Positions 47,296-56,236 of a stretch of 64,000 nt of DNA are shown piece after piece. Source of the stretch: Rubrivivax sp. (GTDB lineage: Bacteria > Pseudomonadota > Gammaproteobacteria > Burkholderiales > Burkholderiaceae_C); the NCBI GenBank assembly GCA_022843905.1, contig JALHMT010000008.1, positions 124,001-188,000 on the forward strand. The letters run 5' to 3'. Position numbers and translations under genes: made by a program. Below the pieces are notes generated by a model. The model did not search any database and was not told where the DNA came from. It saw nothing but the letters and a program-made list of their open reading frames with translations. Every line of letters starts with the position of its first letter. The first letter of the stretch is position 1.

Positions 47296-49823
47296 GTTCG
47301 TCCGTGCCGCCGCGGGACGATGGGTCTCCCGCTCGCCAGCGGGCGCCGGAACGGGCCGCGCGCACGGCGCGCCTGACCGCCTGGGTGCTGTGGGCCGGCC
47401 TGGCGCTGGCGGGCGCCGTGCTGCTGGCCGCCGTGGCGCTGCTCTGGTACGAACGCGGCAAGGCGCTCGGCCACGAGCTGGACCGCTCCGAGCTGCTGGC
47501 CCGCGTGCTGGAAGACCACGCCACGCGCAGCGTGGAGACGGTGGCGGTGGCGCTGTCGGCGCTGTCCGACGTGCTGGCCAGGACACCGGCGGGCAATGCG
47601 CTGCAGCTCGGCGAAACCCTGACGCAGGCGCTGTCCGGCCTGCCATTGCTGCGCGGCGCCGCGGTGCTGGACGCGCAGGGCCGCGTGCTGGCCAGCACGG
47701 TCCCCGGCGAGGTGGGTCTGACGGTCGAGCTGTCCCGCCTCGGACCTCTGCCGACCGTCGGCCGCGACCGACTGGGGCCCTTCGTGCCGGGTCGCGGCCT
47801 CGGTGCGCTGGCGGCTGCATCGGGCGCTGCGGCCGCTCCTCGGGGTGTGGGCTTCCTGCCGCTGGTGCGCAACATCGAGTCGGCCCAGGGCCAGGGCCTG
47901 CTGCTGGTCGGCCTCATCAATCCAGACGCCATCGCCAACCACCAGGAGCAGACGCTGACGGGCGAACGTGGCCTGGCGCTGCTGGCCGGTCTCGACGGCA
48001 AGCTGCTGGCCGGTACCCGCGAGGTGCGGCAGCTGCCGGGCGAAGTCCTTCCGCCGTTGCCGGTGTTCACCCAATACCTGCCGAACATCGAGTTCCGCGG
48101 CTACATCGGCCAGGGTCTCGGCTCGGGCACGCAGCTGGTGGCCTTCCGCGCGTCACGCACGCGGCCGCTGGTGGTGGTCGTGGAGAAGCCCCAGGTCCAT
48201 GCCCTGGCCATCTGGGCCGAAGGCGCACGGCTGGTCGCTGCGCTGGCCGGTGTGGCGGCGATGGTCATCGTGGCCATGACGCTGGCCGCCGCGCGCAGTC
48301 TGCGCGCGCGCGAAGCGGCCCAGGCCGAGGTGGCGTTCCGCGAGCGCGAGCTGAGCGTGATCGTCAAGAGTGTCCAGGAGCTGATCTTCCGCACCGATGC
48401 CGAGGGTCGGCTGACCTTCGTCAATGCCCGCTGGCAGGCCGCCACCGGCACGCCCGAGGCGCAGGCCCTGGGCATGTTGCTGCCGAGCCTGGTGCACCCG
48501 GACGATCGTGCCGACGCGCTGGCGCTGTTTGCCGCCAGCGGGTCGGGCGGCCTGCGCAGCTGTGCGGCACGCATGGGCAGCGGCGCCGCCGTGCGCCGCT
48601 TCGAACTGGCCGTGGCGCCGCTGCGGGGTGGATCGGGCATCGTCGGCTTCGCCGGCAGTGCGGTCGACGTCACCGAACGCTGGGCGGCTCAGCGCCGCCT
48701 GCAGCAGCAGCTCGTCTTCAACGAGCTGATGATCGAGACGCTGCCGCTGCCCCTGTCCATGCTCGACCTGGACGGCCGCTACGTCATCGTGAACCAGGCC
48801 TGGGAGGCCTTCACCGGGCGCTCGCGGCAGGAGGTGATCGGCACACCGGCACGCGATCGTCTGCCACCCGATGAAGCCGCGCTGCACGAGGCGCGCGACC
48901 GCGAACTGCTGGCCAGCCGTGGCCAGCTGCGCTACGAGAGCACCATGCGGCGTCGCGATGGATCGCGCTGCGACCTGGCCATCACCAAGGCCTGCGTGCT
49001 GGGCGAGGACGGCCGGCCGGCCGGCATCCTGGTGACCTTCATGGACATCACCGAGGTGCGCGGGGCCGAGCGCGCGACGCGGGAGGCACGCGACGCGGCC
49101 GAAGAGGCGTCGCGCGCGAAGTCGGAGTTCATCGCCAACATCAGCCACGAGCTGCGCACGCCGCTGCAGTCCATCATCGGCTTCTCGGAGCTGGGCCAGG
49201 CGCGCAGCGGCGAGCAGCTGCGGCTGGCCGGCATGTTCGGTGACATCCACAAGTCGGGTCACCGCATGCTGGCGCTGGTCAACGACCTGCTCGACGTTTC
49301 CAAGATCGAGAGCACGGTGGGCACCTTCCACCTGGAGCGCACCGACCTGCGCCCGCTGGTGCGCGAGGTGGTGCGCGAGCTCGAGCCGCTGCTCGGCCCG
49401 AAACAGCTCCGCGTGGAGCTCGCGCTGAGCGAGGGGCCGCTGGTGGCCAAGGTCGACCCGACACGCTTCCAGCAGGTGGTGCGCAACGTGCTGGCCAACG
49501 CCATCCGCTTCTCGCCGCCGGGCCAGGCCATAGACATCGGCGGCGACATCGTGGTCGAGGACAGCCAGATCGAGATCGTGGTGCGCGACCGCGGCCCCGG
49601 CATCCCGCCGGCCGAGCTGGAAAAGATCTTCGAGGCCTTCGTGCAGTCCAGCAAGACCAAGGACGGCTCCGGTGGCACCGGTCTGGGCCTGGCCATCTGC
49701 CGCAAGATCGTCGAAGCGCAGGGCGGCCGCATCGTGGCCGGGAACATGCCGGACGTCGGCAGCATCTTCCGCATCCGCCTGCCCGCACGCGGTTTCAACG
49801 AGACCCAGCCGGGCGAGATCTGA
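47292..49823 (+). CDS. Membrane sensor histidine kinase (Cache-PAS-PAS-HisKA-HATPase)
   Basis: 843 residues from a GTG overlapping the preceding stop. Order: membrane helix at about 27-50; large periplasmic Cache-like domain (about 50-310, with LLVGLINPDAIANHQEQTL); second helix about 312-335; PAS about 350-465; PAS about 475-600; HisKA with His619 in ISHELRTPLQSIIGFSELG; HATPase with N-box NVLANAIRFSPPG, G1 RDRGPGIPP and G2 GTGLGLAI. All catalytic motifs are intact. No receiver is attached, so the phosphate should go to a separate protein such as the REC protein at 51126 or the REC-Hpt protein. Confidence 0.9.
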   Translation: MSSSVPPRDDGSPARQRAPERAARTARLTAWVLWAGLALAGAVLLAAVALLWYERGKALGHELDRSELLARVLEDHATRSVETVAVALSALSDVLARTPAGNALQLGETLTQALSGLPLLRGAAVLDAQGRVLASTVPGEVGLTVELSRLGPLPTVGRDRLGPFVPGRGLGALAAASGAAAAPRGVGFLPLVRNIESAQGQGLLLVGLINPDAIANHQEQTLTGERGLALLAGLDGKLLAGTREVRQLPGEVLPPLPVFTQYLPNIEFRGYIGQGLGSGTQLVAFRASRTRPLVVVVEKPQVHALAIWAEGARLVAALAGVAAMVIVAMTLAAARSLRAREAAQAEVAFRERELSVIVKSVQELIFRTDAEGRLTFVNARWQAATGTPEAQALGMLLPSLVHPDDRADALALFAASGSGGLRSCAARMGSGAAVRRFELAVAPLRGGSGIVGFAGSAVDVTERWAAQRRLQQQLVFNELMIETLPLPLSMLDLDGRYVIVNQAWEAFTGRSRQEVIGTPARDRLPPDEAALHEARDRELLASRGQLRYESTMRRRDGSRCDLAITKACVLGEDGRPAGILVTFMDITEVRGAERATREARDAAEEASRAKSEFIANISHELRTPLQSIIGFSELGQARSGEQLRLAGMFGDIHKSGHRMLALVNDLLDVSKIESTVGTFHLERTDLRPLVREVVRELEPLLGPKQLRVELALSEGPLVAKVDPTRFQQVVRNVLANAIRFSPPGQAIDIGGDIVVEDSQIEIVVRDRGPGIPPAELEKIFEAFVQSSKTKDGSGGTGLGLAICRKIVEAQGGRIVAGNMPDVGSIFRIRLPARGFNETQPGEI

Positions 49824-49870
49824 TCGCCGCAGCCGGGTCGATCCCTGGCACCGATCTGCAAGACCGAAAA

Positions 49871-49917
49871 TATCATTTAAGTGCGAAAATTCACAGCGCT
49901 AAAAATGATAAAAACGA
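49871..49917. promoter_or_regulatory. AT-rich inverted repeat and shared motif, copy 2
   Basis: TATCATTT (49871-49878) and AAATGATA (49903-49910) form an 8-bp inverted repeat 24 bases apart; the right arm begins the 14-mer AATGATAAAAACGA (49904-49917) found also at 45521-45534. Between the arms is GCGAAAATTCAC, close to GCAAAAATTCGC of the other site. It lies 31 bases before the next gene's ATG. Confidence 0.5.
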
Positions 49918-49947
49918 ACAATGGGTCATCAACCCGGAGTCTTCGCC

Positions 49948-51075
49948 ATGAACCCGAGCCTTGCCGAACTGCTGGAATCCCTCAAGCCAGGTCTGTTGTG
50001 GGTGGGCCGTGATGGCGCGGTGCGCTACGCCAACGCCGGTGCCATGCAGAGCACGGGCCTGAGCACTGGTCGCAAGCTGTACGACCCGGACCTGATGCGC
50101 GCCACCGGCGAGGCCATCGCCAGCCGCTCGCCGCGGCAGGTGCAGATTCCCGGCCGCGTGACGGCTGCCGGTGCGCCGGTGCCGGAACTGCCGTGCAAGG
50201 TGATCCCCGGCCTGGGCAGCGACGACGCCCTGGTGCTCATCCATGGGGACTCTTCGCGCGACCGCAGCGTCGACTACGACAACCTCATGCTGGCCATCCG
50301 GGCCGACGTGGCCGACCCGCTGAGCGGTGCGCGCTCGGCGCTCGCCCGGTCCCGTGCCGGCGACCCCGAGGCGACGCAGGCGGCGCTGGCGCAGGTCGAC
50401 GACCTGCTGGGCGTGATGAACAAGCTGCTCGACCTGGCGCAACTCTGGAGCGGCAGCACGCTGATGGCCAATGACCGCATCGAACTGTGGCCGCTCCTGC
50501 AGGCCGTGTGGGCCGACGCCGAGCCACTGGCGAAGTCCCGCAACGTGTCCGTGCGCTTCCGCAGCCGCTCGCAGGGCCTGACGCTGGCCACGCTGTACGG
50601 CAGCCAGCCGTGGATCCAGCGCGTGCTGCTGGAATGCCTGGAGGCCGCCGTGCGCAGCACGCGCAAGGACGGCGCCCTGGACATCGAGTACTGCCAGATG
50701 GGCCCGCGTGCGCTGATCATCTTCCGCGACTGCGGCGTCTTCCGGCCGGCCGACGACCCGAATGCGGTCGAGATGAAGCCGGCGCCAGCGGCCAAGGGTC
50801 CGGCCCCGGCCCCGGCCCCGGCCCGCGGCAAGACCGCCCCCCGGCTGACGGCACGCGACCAGATCGGCCTGAAGCTGTGCCAGCACGTCATCGCCATGCA
50901 TGGCGGCCTGCTGCGCGAGGAGGACGAAGACGGCCTGCGCAACTTCCTCATCGACCTGCCGACCGGCGCACCGCACCGCGACGACCAGTCCCAGCTCGAC
51001 ATCGAGCAGGCGCAGAGCTATGCGCGCGACCTGTCGGCGCTGATGATGCGCGCCCGCCGCCGCCCGGCCGCCTGA
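49948..51075 (+). CDS. Degenerate histidine-kinase-like protein (PAS plus inactive kinase core)
   Basis: 375 residues from ATG 49948, chosen over 49921 because GGAG (49936-49939) precedes it by 8 bases. A PAS-like N-terminus (SLKPGLLWVGRDGAVRYANAGAM) is followed by a dimerisation-helix-like region. At the place of the usual SHELRTPL the sequence is RADVADPL (118-125), so the phospho-acceptor His is Ala119. The ATP-binding part is also degraded: N-box RVLLECLEAAVRST lacks the Asn and the G1 box reads FRDCGVF. A Pro/Ala linker (GPAPAPAPARG, from a GGCCCC repeat) sits inside. It probably works as a scaffold or inhibitor for an intact kinase. Confidence 0.75.
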   Translation: MNPSLAELLESLKPGLLWVGRDGAVRYANAGAMQSTGLSTGRKLYDPDLMRATGEAIASRSPRQVQIPGRVTAAGAPVPELPCKVIPGLGSDDALVLIHGDSSRDRSVDYDNLMLAIRADVADPLSGARSALARSRAGDPEATQAALAQVDDLLGVMNKLLDLAQLWSGSTLMANDRIELWPLLQAVWADAEPLAKSRNVSVRFRSRSQGLTLATLYGSQPWIQRVLLECLEAAVRSTRKDGALDIEYCQMGPRALIIFRDCGVFRPADDPNAVEMKPAPAAKGPAPAPAPARGKTAPRLTARDQIGLKLCQHVIAMHGGLLREEDEDGLRNFLIDLPTGAPHRDDQSQLDIEQAQSYARDLSALMMRARRRPAA

Positions 51076-51125
51076 CACGGCCTCCCGCCGCCCGACGACC
51101 CCCCCCAAAACACGAGGTATCCCCC

Positions 51126-51497
51126 ATGAAGCGCGTCCTGATCGTCGAAGACCAGACCGACATCCGCAAGCTCATCCGCATGACGCTCGAGTTCGAGAAC
51201 TACGAGATCCACGAAGCGGCCGACGGTGCCACCGGCCTGCGCCTGGCGCGCGACCTGGCGCCCGACCTGATGCTGCTGGACGTGATGATGCCCGGCGAGA
51301 TGGACGGCCTGCAGGTCTGTCAGGTGGTCAAGAGCGAGGCCGCGACGCAGGGCGTGAAGGTGGTGCTGCTGACCGCGCGCGGGCAGGCCCGTGATCGCGA
51401 AGCCGGCGACCAGGCAGGCGCCGACGAATACCTCGTCAAGCCCTTCTCGCCGCTGCAGCTCATCGACACCATCGAACGCCTGCTGACCGTGGCCTGA
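51126..51497 (+). CDS. Single-domain response regulator
   Basis: 123 residues, receiver only (CheY-like). Asp8/Asp9 pocket (IVEDQ), phospho-acceptor Asp52 in LMLLDVMMPGEMDG, Thr in VVLLTARG and Lys in YLVKPFSPLQL are all present. There is no output domain; it must act by binding a partner or passing phosphate to the Hpt protein at 44065. It lies 50 bases after the degenerate kinase and 25 before the LOV kinase, and so is probably their common acceptor. Confidence 0.92.
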   Translation: MKRVLIVEDQTDIRKLIRMTLEFENYEIHEAADGATGLRLARDLAPDLMLLDVMMPGEMDGLQVCQVVKSEAATQGVKVVLLTARGQARDREAGDQAGADEYLVKPFSPLQLIDTIERLLTVA

Positions 51498-51522
51498 CCC
51501 CCTTAGCTTCTGAGAGCCTCCC

Positions 51523-53451
51523 ATGCAGACCCACTTGTTCTCGGAAGAAACCGAATCTCCTCAAACACCCTCCGGACCGGCCACCGCCGCGCGCGGCACC
51601 CAGTCGAGCCTGGAGGCCATCCTCCATGCGGCGCCCGATGCCATGCTGGCCCTGGACGAACAAGGGCGCATCACCATCGCCAACCCGGCGGTGGCCAGCA
51701 TCTTCGGCCTGCAGCCCGAGCAGATGGCGGGCATGGCGCTGGCCAGCGTGCTGCCCGGCATCACCGCCGAAGTGGCTGCGCAGCGCACTTCCGACGGTCT
51801 GTACATGCGCGCCAGCCGCACCTGGGTGTCGCGCTTCGAGACGACGGCGCTGCGCCACGACGGCACGCCCTTCCCGGCCGAGGTGTCGCTGTCGCGCACC
51901 GATGGCGAAGACGGCGCGCTGTACGCCTGCGTGGTGCGGGACGTCACCGAGCAGCGCATGAGCCTGGCCATGCTGAACCTGTACAGCCAGGCGCTGGACT
52001 GCACCAGCAACGGCGTGGTCATCTCGGACATGACCCTGCCCGGCCAGCCGGTCTTCTACGCCAACCCGGCCTTCCACCGCATCACCGGCTACGACCCCGG
52101 CGAGGCGATCGGACGCAACTGCGGCTTCCTGCAGCGCGGCGACATCGCGCAACCCGAGATCGACGTGCTGCGCCAGGCCGTCGTGCGCGGTGAGGGCGCC
52201 GCTGTCGTGCTGCGCAACTATCGCAAGGACGGCACGCTGTTCTTCAACGAACTGGCCATTTCCCCGGTGATGGCGCCCGACGGCGTGGTGCGGCACTACG
52301 TGGGTGTGCTCAACGACGTCACCGAGCGCGAGCGCGCCCGCCTGGCCATCGCCGAACGCAGTGCGCGGTTGAACGCGGTGTTCGACCTCAGCCCCGACGG
52401 CTTCGTCGTCTTCGACCGCGACGGCCGGCTGGTGTACACGAACCGCGCCTTCGGTGAGATGACCGGTCTGCAACTGGTGGGCGGCGCCGAGGACCTGGGG
52501 GTGGAGGACTTCGACCACCGCTTCGCAGCGCTCTGCGATCCGGCAGCGCCCTGCCGCCTGGTGGCCGACGTGCTGGAGGACGACAGCGGCAGCGTGGCGG
52601 AAACCTTGTACCTGCAGCGCCCCGAGCGCCGGGTTCTGGCGCGCGTGGTGCGCAGCCATGCCGCCGACGGGGGCGAGTCGATCCTGTTCTTCCGCGACGT
52701 CACCCGCGAGACCGAGGTCGACCGCATGAAGAGCGAGTTCCTGACCACTGCGGCGCACGAGCTGCGCACGCCGATGGTCAGCGTCTTCGGCTTCACCGAG
52801 CTGCTGCTGAACCGTCCCGTCAACGAGGAGCGGCGGCGCGACATGCTCGAGACCATCCACCGCCACGCGTCGCTGCTCATCAACATGGTCAACGAACTGC
52901 TCGACCTGGCACGCATCGAGGCGCGCCAGGGCAAGGACATGAAGCCGCGGCTGTGCAGCTTCTCGCGGCTGGTCGAGCAGGCGGTCGGCTCGATGATGGT
53001 CACCGGCGATGCGCGGCGGGTGCAGGTCACGCTGGAACACGACGAAGCCGAACTGCTGCTCGACCCCGACAAGACCCTGCGCGCGCTGACCAACGTGCTG
53101 TCCAACGCCTACAAGTATTCGCCGCAAGGCGGCGAGATCACGCTGAGCACCCACGACGGCGAGGTCGACGGCCGGCCCATGGTGGGCGTGACCGTGCGGG
53201 ACTGCGGCATCGGCATGAGCGCCCAGGAGTGCCAGCGCGTCTTCGAGCGCTTCTACCGCGCCGACCCCTCGGGCAACATTCCCGGCACCGGCCTGGGCAT
53301 GAGCCTGGTCAAGGAGATCGTCGAACTGCAGGGCGGCCGCATCGACCTCGACAGCGCTCCCGGCCAGGGCACCGCGGTGACGATGTGGTTCCCTTCGGAG
53401 CCCTCGCCCGCGGGCTTGCCGCGGCCACTGGCCGGACTGCCTGTCGGCTGA
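51523..53451 (+). CDS. LOV/PAS histidine kinase (putative blue-light photoreceptor)
   Basis: 642 residues, soluble. Order: PAS (about 30-140), LOV domain (about 150-270), PAS (about 280-395), HisKA with His412 in AAHELRTPMVSVFGF, HATPase with TNVLSNAYKYSPQGG, RDCGIGM and GTGLGMSL. In the LOV domain the flavin-adduct Cys200 (GRNCGFLQ), Gln204, Arg217, Asn232 (NYRKDG) and Asn242 (FFNELAISPV) stand in exactly the spacing of oat phototropin LOV2 (450/454/467/482/492). Two changes are striking: Gly201 replaces the phosphate-binding Arg, and Leu263 replaces the signal-transmitting Gln (513). The kinase core is intact. SD GAGCC is weak. Confidence 0.9.
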   Translation: MQTHLFSEETESPQTPSGPATAARGTQSSLEAILHAAPDAMLALDEQGRITIANPAVASIFGLQPEQMAGMALASVLPGITAEVAAQRTSDGLYMRASRTWVSRFETTALRHDGTPFPAEVSLSRTDGEDGALYACVVRDVTEQRMSLAMLNLYSQALDCTSNGVVISDMTLPGQPVFYANPAFHRITGYDPGEAIGRNCGFLQRGDIAQPEIDVLRQAVVRGEGAAVVLRNYRKDGTLFFNELAISPVMAPDGVVRHYVGVLNDVTERERARLAIAERSARLNAVFDLSPDGFVVFDRDGRLVYTNRAFGEMTGLQLVGGAEDLGVEDFDHRFAALCDPAAPCRLVADVLEDDSGSVAETLYLQRPERRVLARVVRSHAADGGESILFFRDVTRETEVDRMKSEFLTTAAHELRTPMVSVFGFTELLLNRPVNEERRRDMLETIHRHASLLINMVNELLDLARIEARQGKDMKPRLCSFSRLVEQAVGSMMVTGDARRVQVTLEHDEAELLLDPDKTLRALTNVLSNAYKYSPQGGEITLSTHDGEVDGRPMVGVTVRDCGIGMSAQECQRVFERFYRADPSGNIPGTGLGMSLVKEIVELQGGRIDLDSAPGQGTAVTMWFPSEPSPAGLPRPLAGLPVG

Positions 53452-53474
53452 CAGGGCGCGCGCTCCCAATGAGA

Positions 53475-53521
53475 AGGGGCCACCGAAGTGGCCCCTGAGC
53501 ATCGGGCAGCAAGCGCCCGAT
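53475..53521. terminator. Two hairpins between the LOV kinase and amtB
   Basis: AGGGGCCAC-CGAA-GTGGCCCCT (53475-53496) is a perfect 9-bp stem with a tetraloop. ATCGGGC-AGCAAGC-GCCCGAT (53501-53521) is a second 7-bp stem. They separate two convergent genes. Confidence 0.65.
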
Positions 53522-53528
53522 GACGAGC

Positions 53529-54941
53529 TTACTTGCTGTAGGCGGTTTCGCCGTGCGAAGTGATGTCGAGGCCTTCGCGCTCCTCGTCCTCGGGTACGCG
53601 CAGGCCGACCACCATGTCGACGATCTTGTAGGCGATCGCCGCGACGACGCCTGACCACAGGATGGTGATGACCACACCTTCGGCCTGCACGAAGAGCTGG
53701 CTGGCGATGGAGAAGTCGGGCTTGCCCGTGCCGCCGAGCCAGGGTGCCGTGAAGACACCGGTCAGCAGCGCGCCCACGATGCCGCCGACGCCGTGCACGC
53801 CGAACACGTCCAGCGAGTCATCGGCACCCAGCATGCGCTTGAGGCCGTTCACGCCCCACAGGCAGACGAAGCCGGACACGAAGCCGATCACGACCGCACC
53901 CATCGGGCCGACGGAGCCGCAGGCCGGCGTGATGGCCACCAGGCCCGCCACGGCACCCGACGCGGCGCCCAGCATCGAGGCCTTGCCCTTGCTCAGCGCT
54001 TCGCCCACGCACCAGGCCAGCACCGCTGCTGCCGCGGCGATCAGTGTGTTGATGAAGGCAAGCGCTGCACCGGCGTTGGCTTCCAGTGCCGAACCGGCGT
54101 TGAAGCCGAACCAGCCCACCCAAAGCATCGAGGCACCGACCATGGTCAGCGTCAGCGAGTGCGGGGTCATCGACTCCTTGCCGTAGCCGATGCGCTTGCC
54201 CAGCATGTAGGCGCCCACCAGACCGGCGATGCCGGCATTGATGTGCACCACCGTGCCGCCCGCGAAGTCCAGCGCACCCTTGCCGAGCAGGTAGCCGCCA
54301 GCGCCCCACACCATGTGGGCGATGGGCAGGTAGGCGAAGGTGAACCACAGCACCGAGAAGATCAGCACGGCCGAGAACTTCATGCGTTCGGCGAAGGAGC
54401 CGACGATGAGCGCGCAGGTGATGCCGGCGAAGGTGGCCTGGAAGGCGATGAAGATGAACTCGGGCAGCTTCACGTCGGCCGTGAAGGTGTCGGCCAGCGA
54501 ATCGACCGTCACGCCCTTCAGGAAGACCTTGTCGAAGCCCGCGATGATCGCTCCTTCGCCGCCGAAGGCCAGGCTGTAGCCGTAGACCACCCACAGCACG
54601 GCGATCAGGGAGAACACGACCATCACCTGCATCAGCACCGACAGCATGTTCTTGCTGCGCACGAGGCCGCCGTAGAACAGCGCCAGGCCGGGCAAGGCCA
54701 TGAAGACGACGATCACCGTGGCGGTCATCATCCAGGCCACGTCGCCCTTGTGGACGGTGGGAGTGGCGGCCGCCGCAGCCGGCGCAGCAGGCGCAGCGGC
54801 CGATGCGGCTTCGGCTGCTGGCGCGGCCACGGCTGGAGCGGAGGCGGCGGCAGCCGAGGCCGCAGCGTCCTGGGCCCATGCAGCGTCGCCGAAGCCCAGG
54901 ACCGCGAGGCCCAGGGCGAGGGTGGCAATCAGTTTTTTCAT
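53529..54941 (-). CDS. amtB: Ammonium transporter with GlnK partner
   Basis: 470 residues. After a signal peptide (about 1-23) comes an unusual low-complexity Ala/Pro stretch (about 24-60), then eleven membrane helices. Pore residues are intact: Asp in LDFAGGTVVH, His233 and His383, 150 apart as in E. coli AmtB. It follows glnK (25-base gap), the standard glnK-amtB pair in which GlnK blocks the channel when nitrogen is plentiful. The whole unit is preceded by NtrC boxes and a sigma-54 promoter (56149-56281). Compared with the orphan copy at 2928 it has the regulated context. Confidence 0.95.
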   Translation of the reverse strand: MKKLIATLALGLAVLGFGDAAWAQDAAASAAAASAPAVAAPAAEAASAAAPAAPAAAAATPTVHKGDVAWMMTATVIVVFMALPGLALFYGGLVRSKNMLSVLMQVMVVFSLIAVLWVVYGYSLAFGGEGAIIAGFDKVFLKGVTVDSLADTFTADVKLPEFIFIAFQATFAGITCALIVGSFAERMKFSAVLIFSVLWFTFAYLPIAHMVWGAGGYLLGKGALDFAGGTVVHINAGIAGLVGAYMLGKRIGYGKESMTPHSLTLTMVGASMLWVGWFGFNAGSALEANAGAALAFINTLIAAAAAVLAWCVGEALSKGKASMLGAASGAVAGLVAITPACGSVGPMGAVVIGFVSGFVCLWGVNGLKRMLGADDSLDVFGVHGVGGIVGALLTGVFTAPWLGGTGKPDFSIASQLFVQAEGVVITILWSGVVAAIAYKIVDMVVGLRVPEDEEREGLDITSHGETAYSK

Positions 54942-54966
54942 GATCTCTTCTCTGGTGTGATGGGGC

Positions 54967-55350
<384 letters not shown>

Positions 55351-55365
55351 TCACCGGGCCGGGCT

Positions 55366-56097
55366 TCAGAAGTTGTACTTGACACCCAGCACGACGCCGG
55401 TCTTGCCGAGGAACTTGGTGCTGTTGGCGTTGGCGCCGGGCGAGTAGAAGCTCTTGTCGGCATCGGTGCCGACGACGGCGGCGCTGACCACCAGACCGCT
55501 GAAGTCCTTGGACACCGTCACCGAGTAGTCGGTGTAGCTGGCGGGGTCGCTGGCCGGCCCCTTGATCTTCTGGTAGCCGATGTGCGGCGTGAGCATCAGC
55601 CCGCCGCCGACGTCGAAGCCTGCCGACAGGTCGAGGTAGTAGCTGTTCTTGCTGTCCGCGTTGGCGAAGGTGTTCGTCACGGCGTGCGAGTACTTCAGCG
55701 TGGCCGGTCCGAAAGTCACGGCACCGTAGAGCTCGGTGGTGTTGGCGCTGGGGCTCAGCTTGTTGCTCGGATAGATGTAGGTCAGCACGCCGACGTCGTA
55801 GCCGACGCCCTTGACCAGTTCGCCCTTGTAGCCGCCATACAGGTCGACCTCGATGCCCGCGTCGCCGCCCGGAATGTCCTTGATCCACTTGATGGTCGAG
55901 GCCCAGACACCCAGGTACAGGCCGCCGGCGCTGTAGTCGGCGCCGCCCTGCACGGCGGGCTTGACGCGGGTCTGGGAGATGCCGCGATAGCGGTAGTCGC
56001 TGACCACACCGACGTTGAAGGCCAGGTCGGCGAAGGAGACGCTGGGCACGGCGGTGAGTGCAAGGACGGCTGACGTGGCCAGGATGAGTTTTTTCAT
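55366..56097 (-). CDS. TIGR02001 family outer-membrane protein
   Basis: 243 residues. A signal peptide of about 23 residues (ends VSFAD) precedes a beta-barrel-like protein beginning with the family mark FNVGVVSDYRYRGISQTRVKPAVQGGADYS and ending in an aromatic strand (GVVLGVKYNF), as outer-membrane barrels do. Genes of this family commonly stand before glnK-amtB in betaproteobacteria; the function is not established, but ammonium passage across the outer membrane is a reasonable guess. First gene of the nitrogen-regulated operon. Confidence 0.9.
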   Translation of the reverse strand: MKKLILATSAVLALTAVPSVSFADLAFNVGVVSDYRYRGISQTRVKPAVQGGADYSAGGLYLGVWASTIKWIKDIPGGDAGIEVDLYGGYKGELVKGVGYDVGVLTYIYPSNKLSPSANTTELYGAVTFGPATLKYSHAVTNTFANADSKNSYYLDLSAGFDVGGGLMLTPHIGYQKIKGPASDPASYTDYSVTVSKDFSGLVVSAAVVGTDADKSFYSPGANANSTKFLGKTGVVLGVKYNF

Positions 56098-56148
56098 GAG
56101 CGCTCCATGTTGTTGGGAAGGTCTGCTGGGCAGGGTTGTCCCTCGGGT

Positions 56149-56164
56149 TGCAGCTTCCGTGCCA
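56149..56164 (-). promoter_or_regulatory. Sigma-54 promoter of the TIGR02001-glnK-amtB operon
   Basis: On the minus strand TGGCACG-GAAG-CTGCA matches the sigma-54 consensus TGGCACG-N4-TTGCA in all but one base, with GG (56163-56162) and GC (56151-56150) separated by 10 bases. The transcription start would be near 56138, giving a leader of about 40 bases. Confidence 0.85.
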
Positions 56165-56236
56165 CCCGCCATCCCCTTGCAGTTCCCCGGCCAGCGCCCC
56201 AGCGCAGCGCATCGAGCGCTGCCCGCCGGCTTTGTG

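Noticed and set aside
50798..50823. GGCCCC repeat as a microsatellite phase-variation switch
   Set aside because: Only three to four units of 6 bases, so changes keep the frame and would only alter the length of a Pro/Ala linker.
51460..53658. 732-codon minus-strand open frame over the LOV kinase
   Set aside because: Antisense shadow of a gene whose domains are clear; composition is His/Gln/Ala-rich without motifs.
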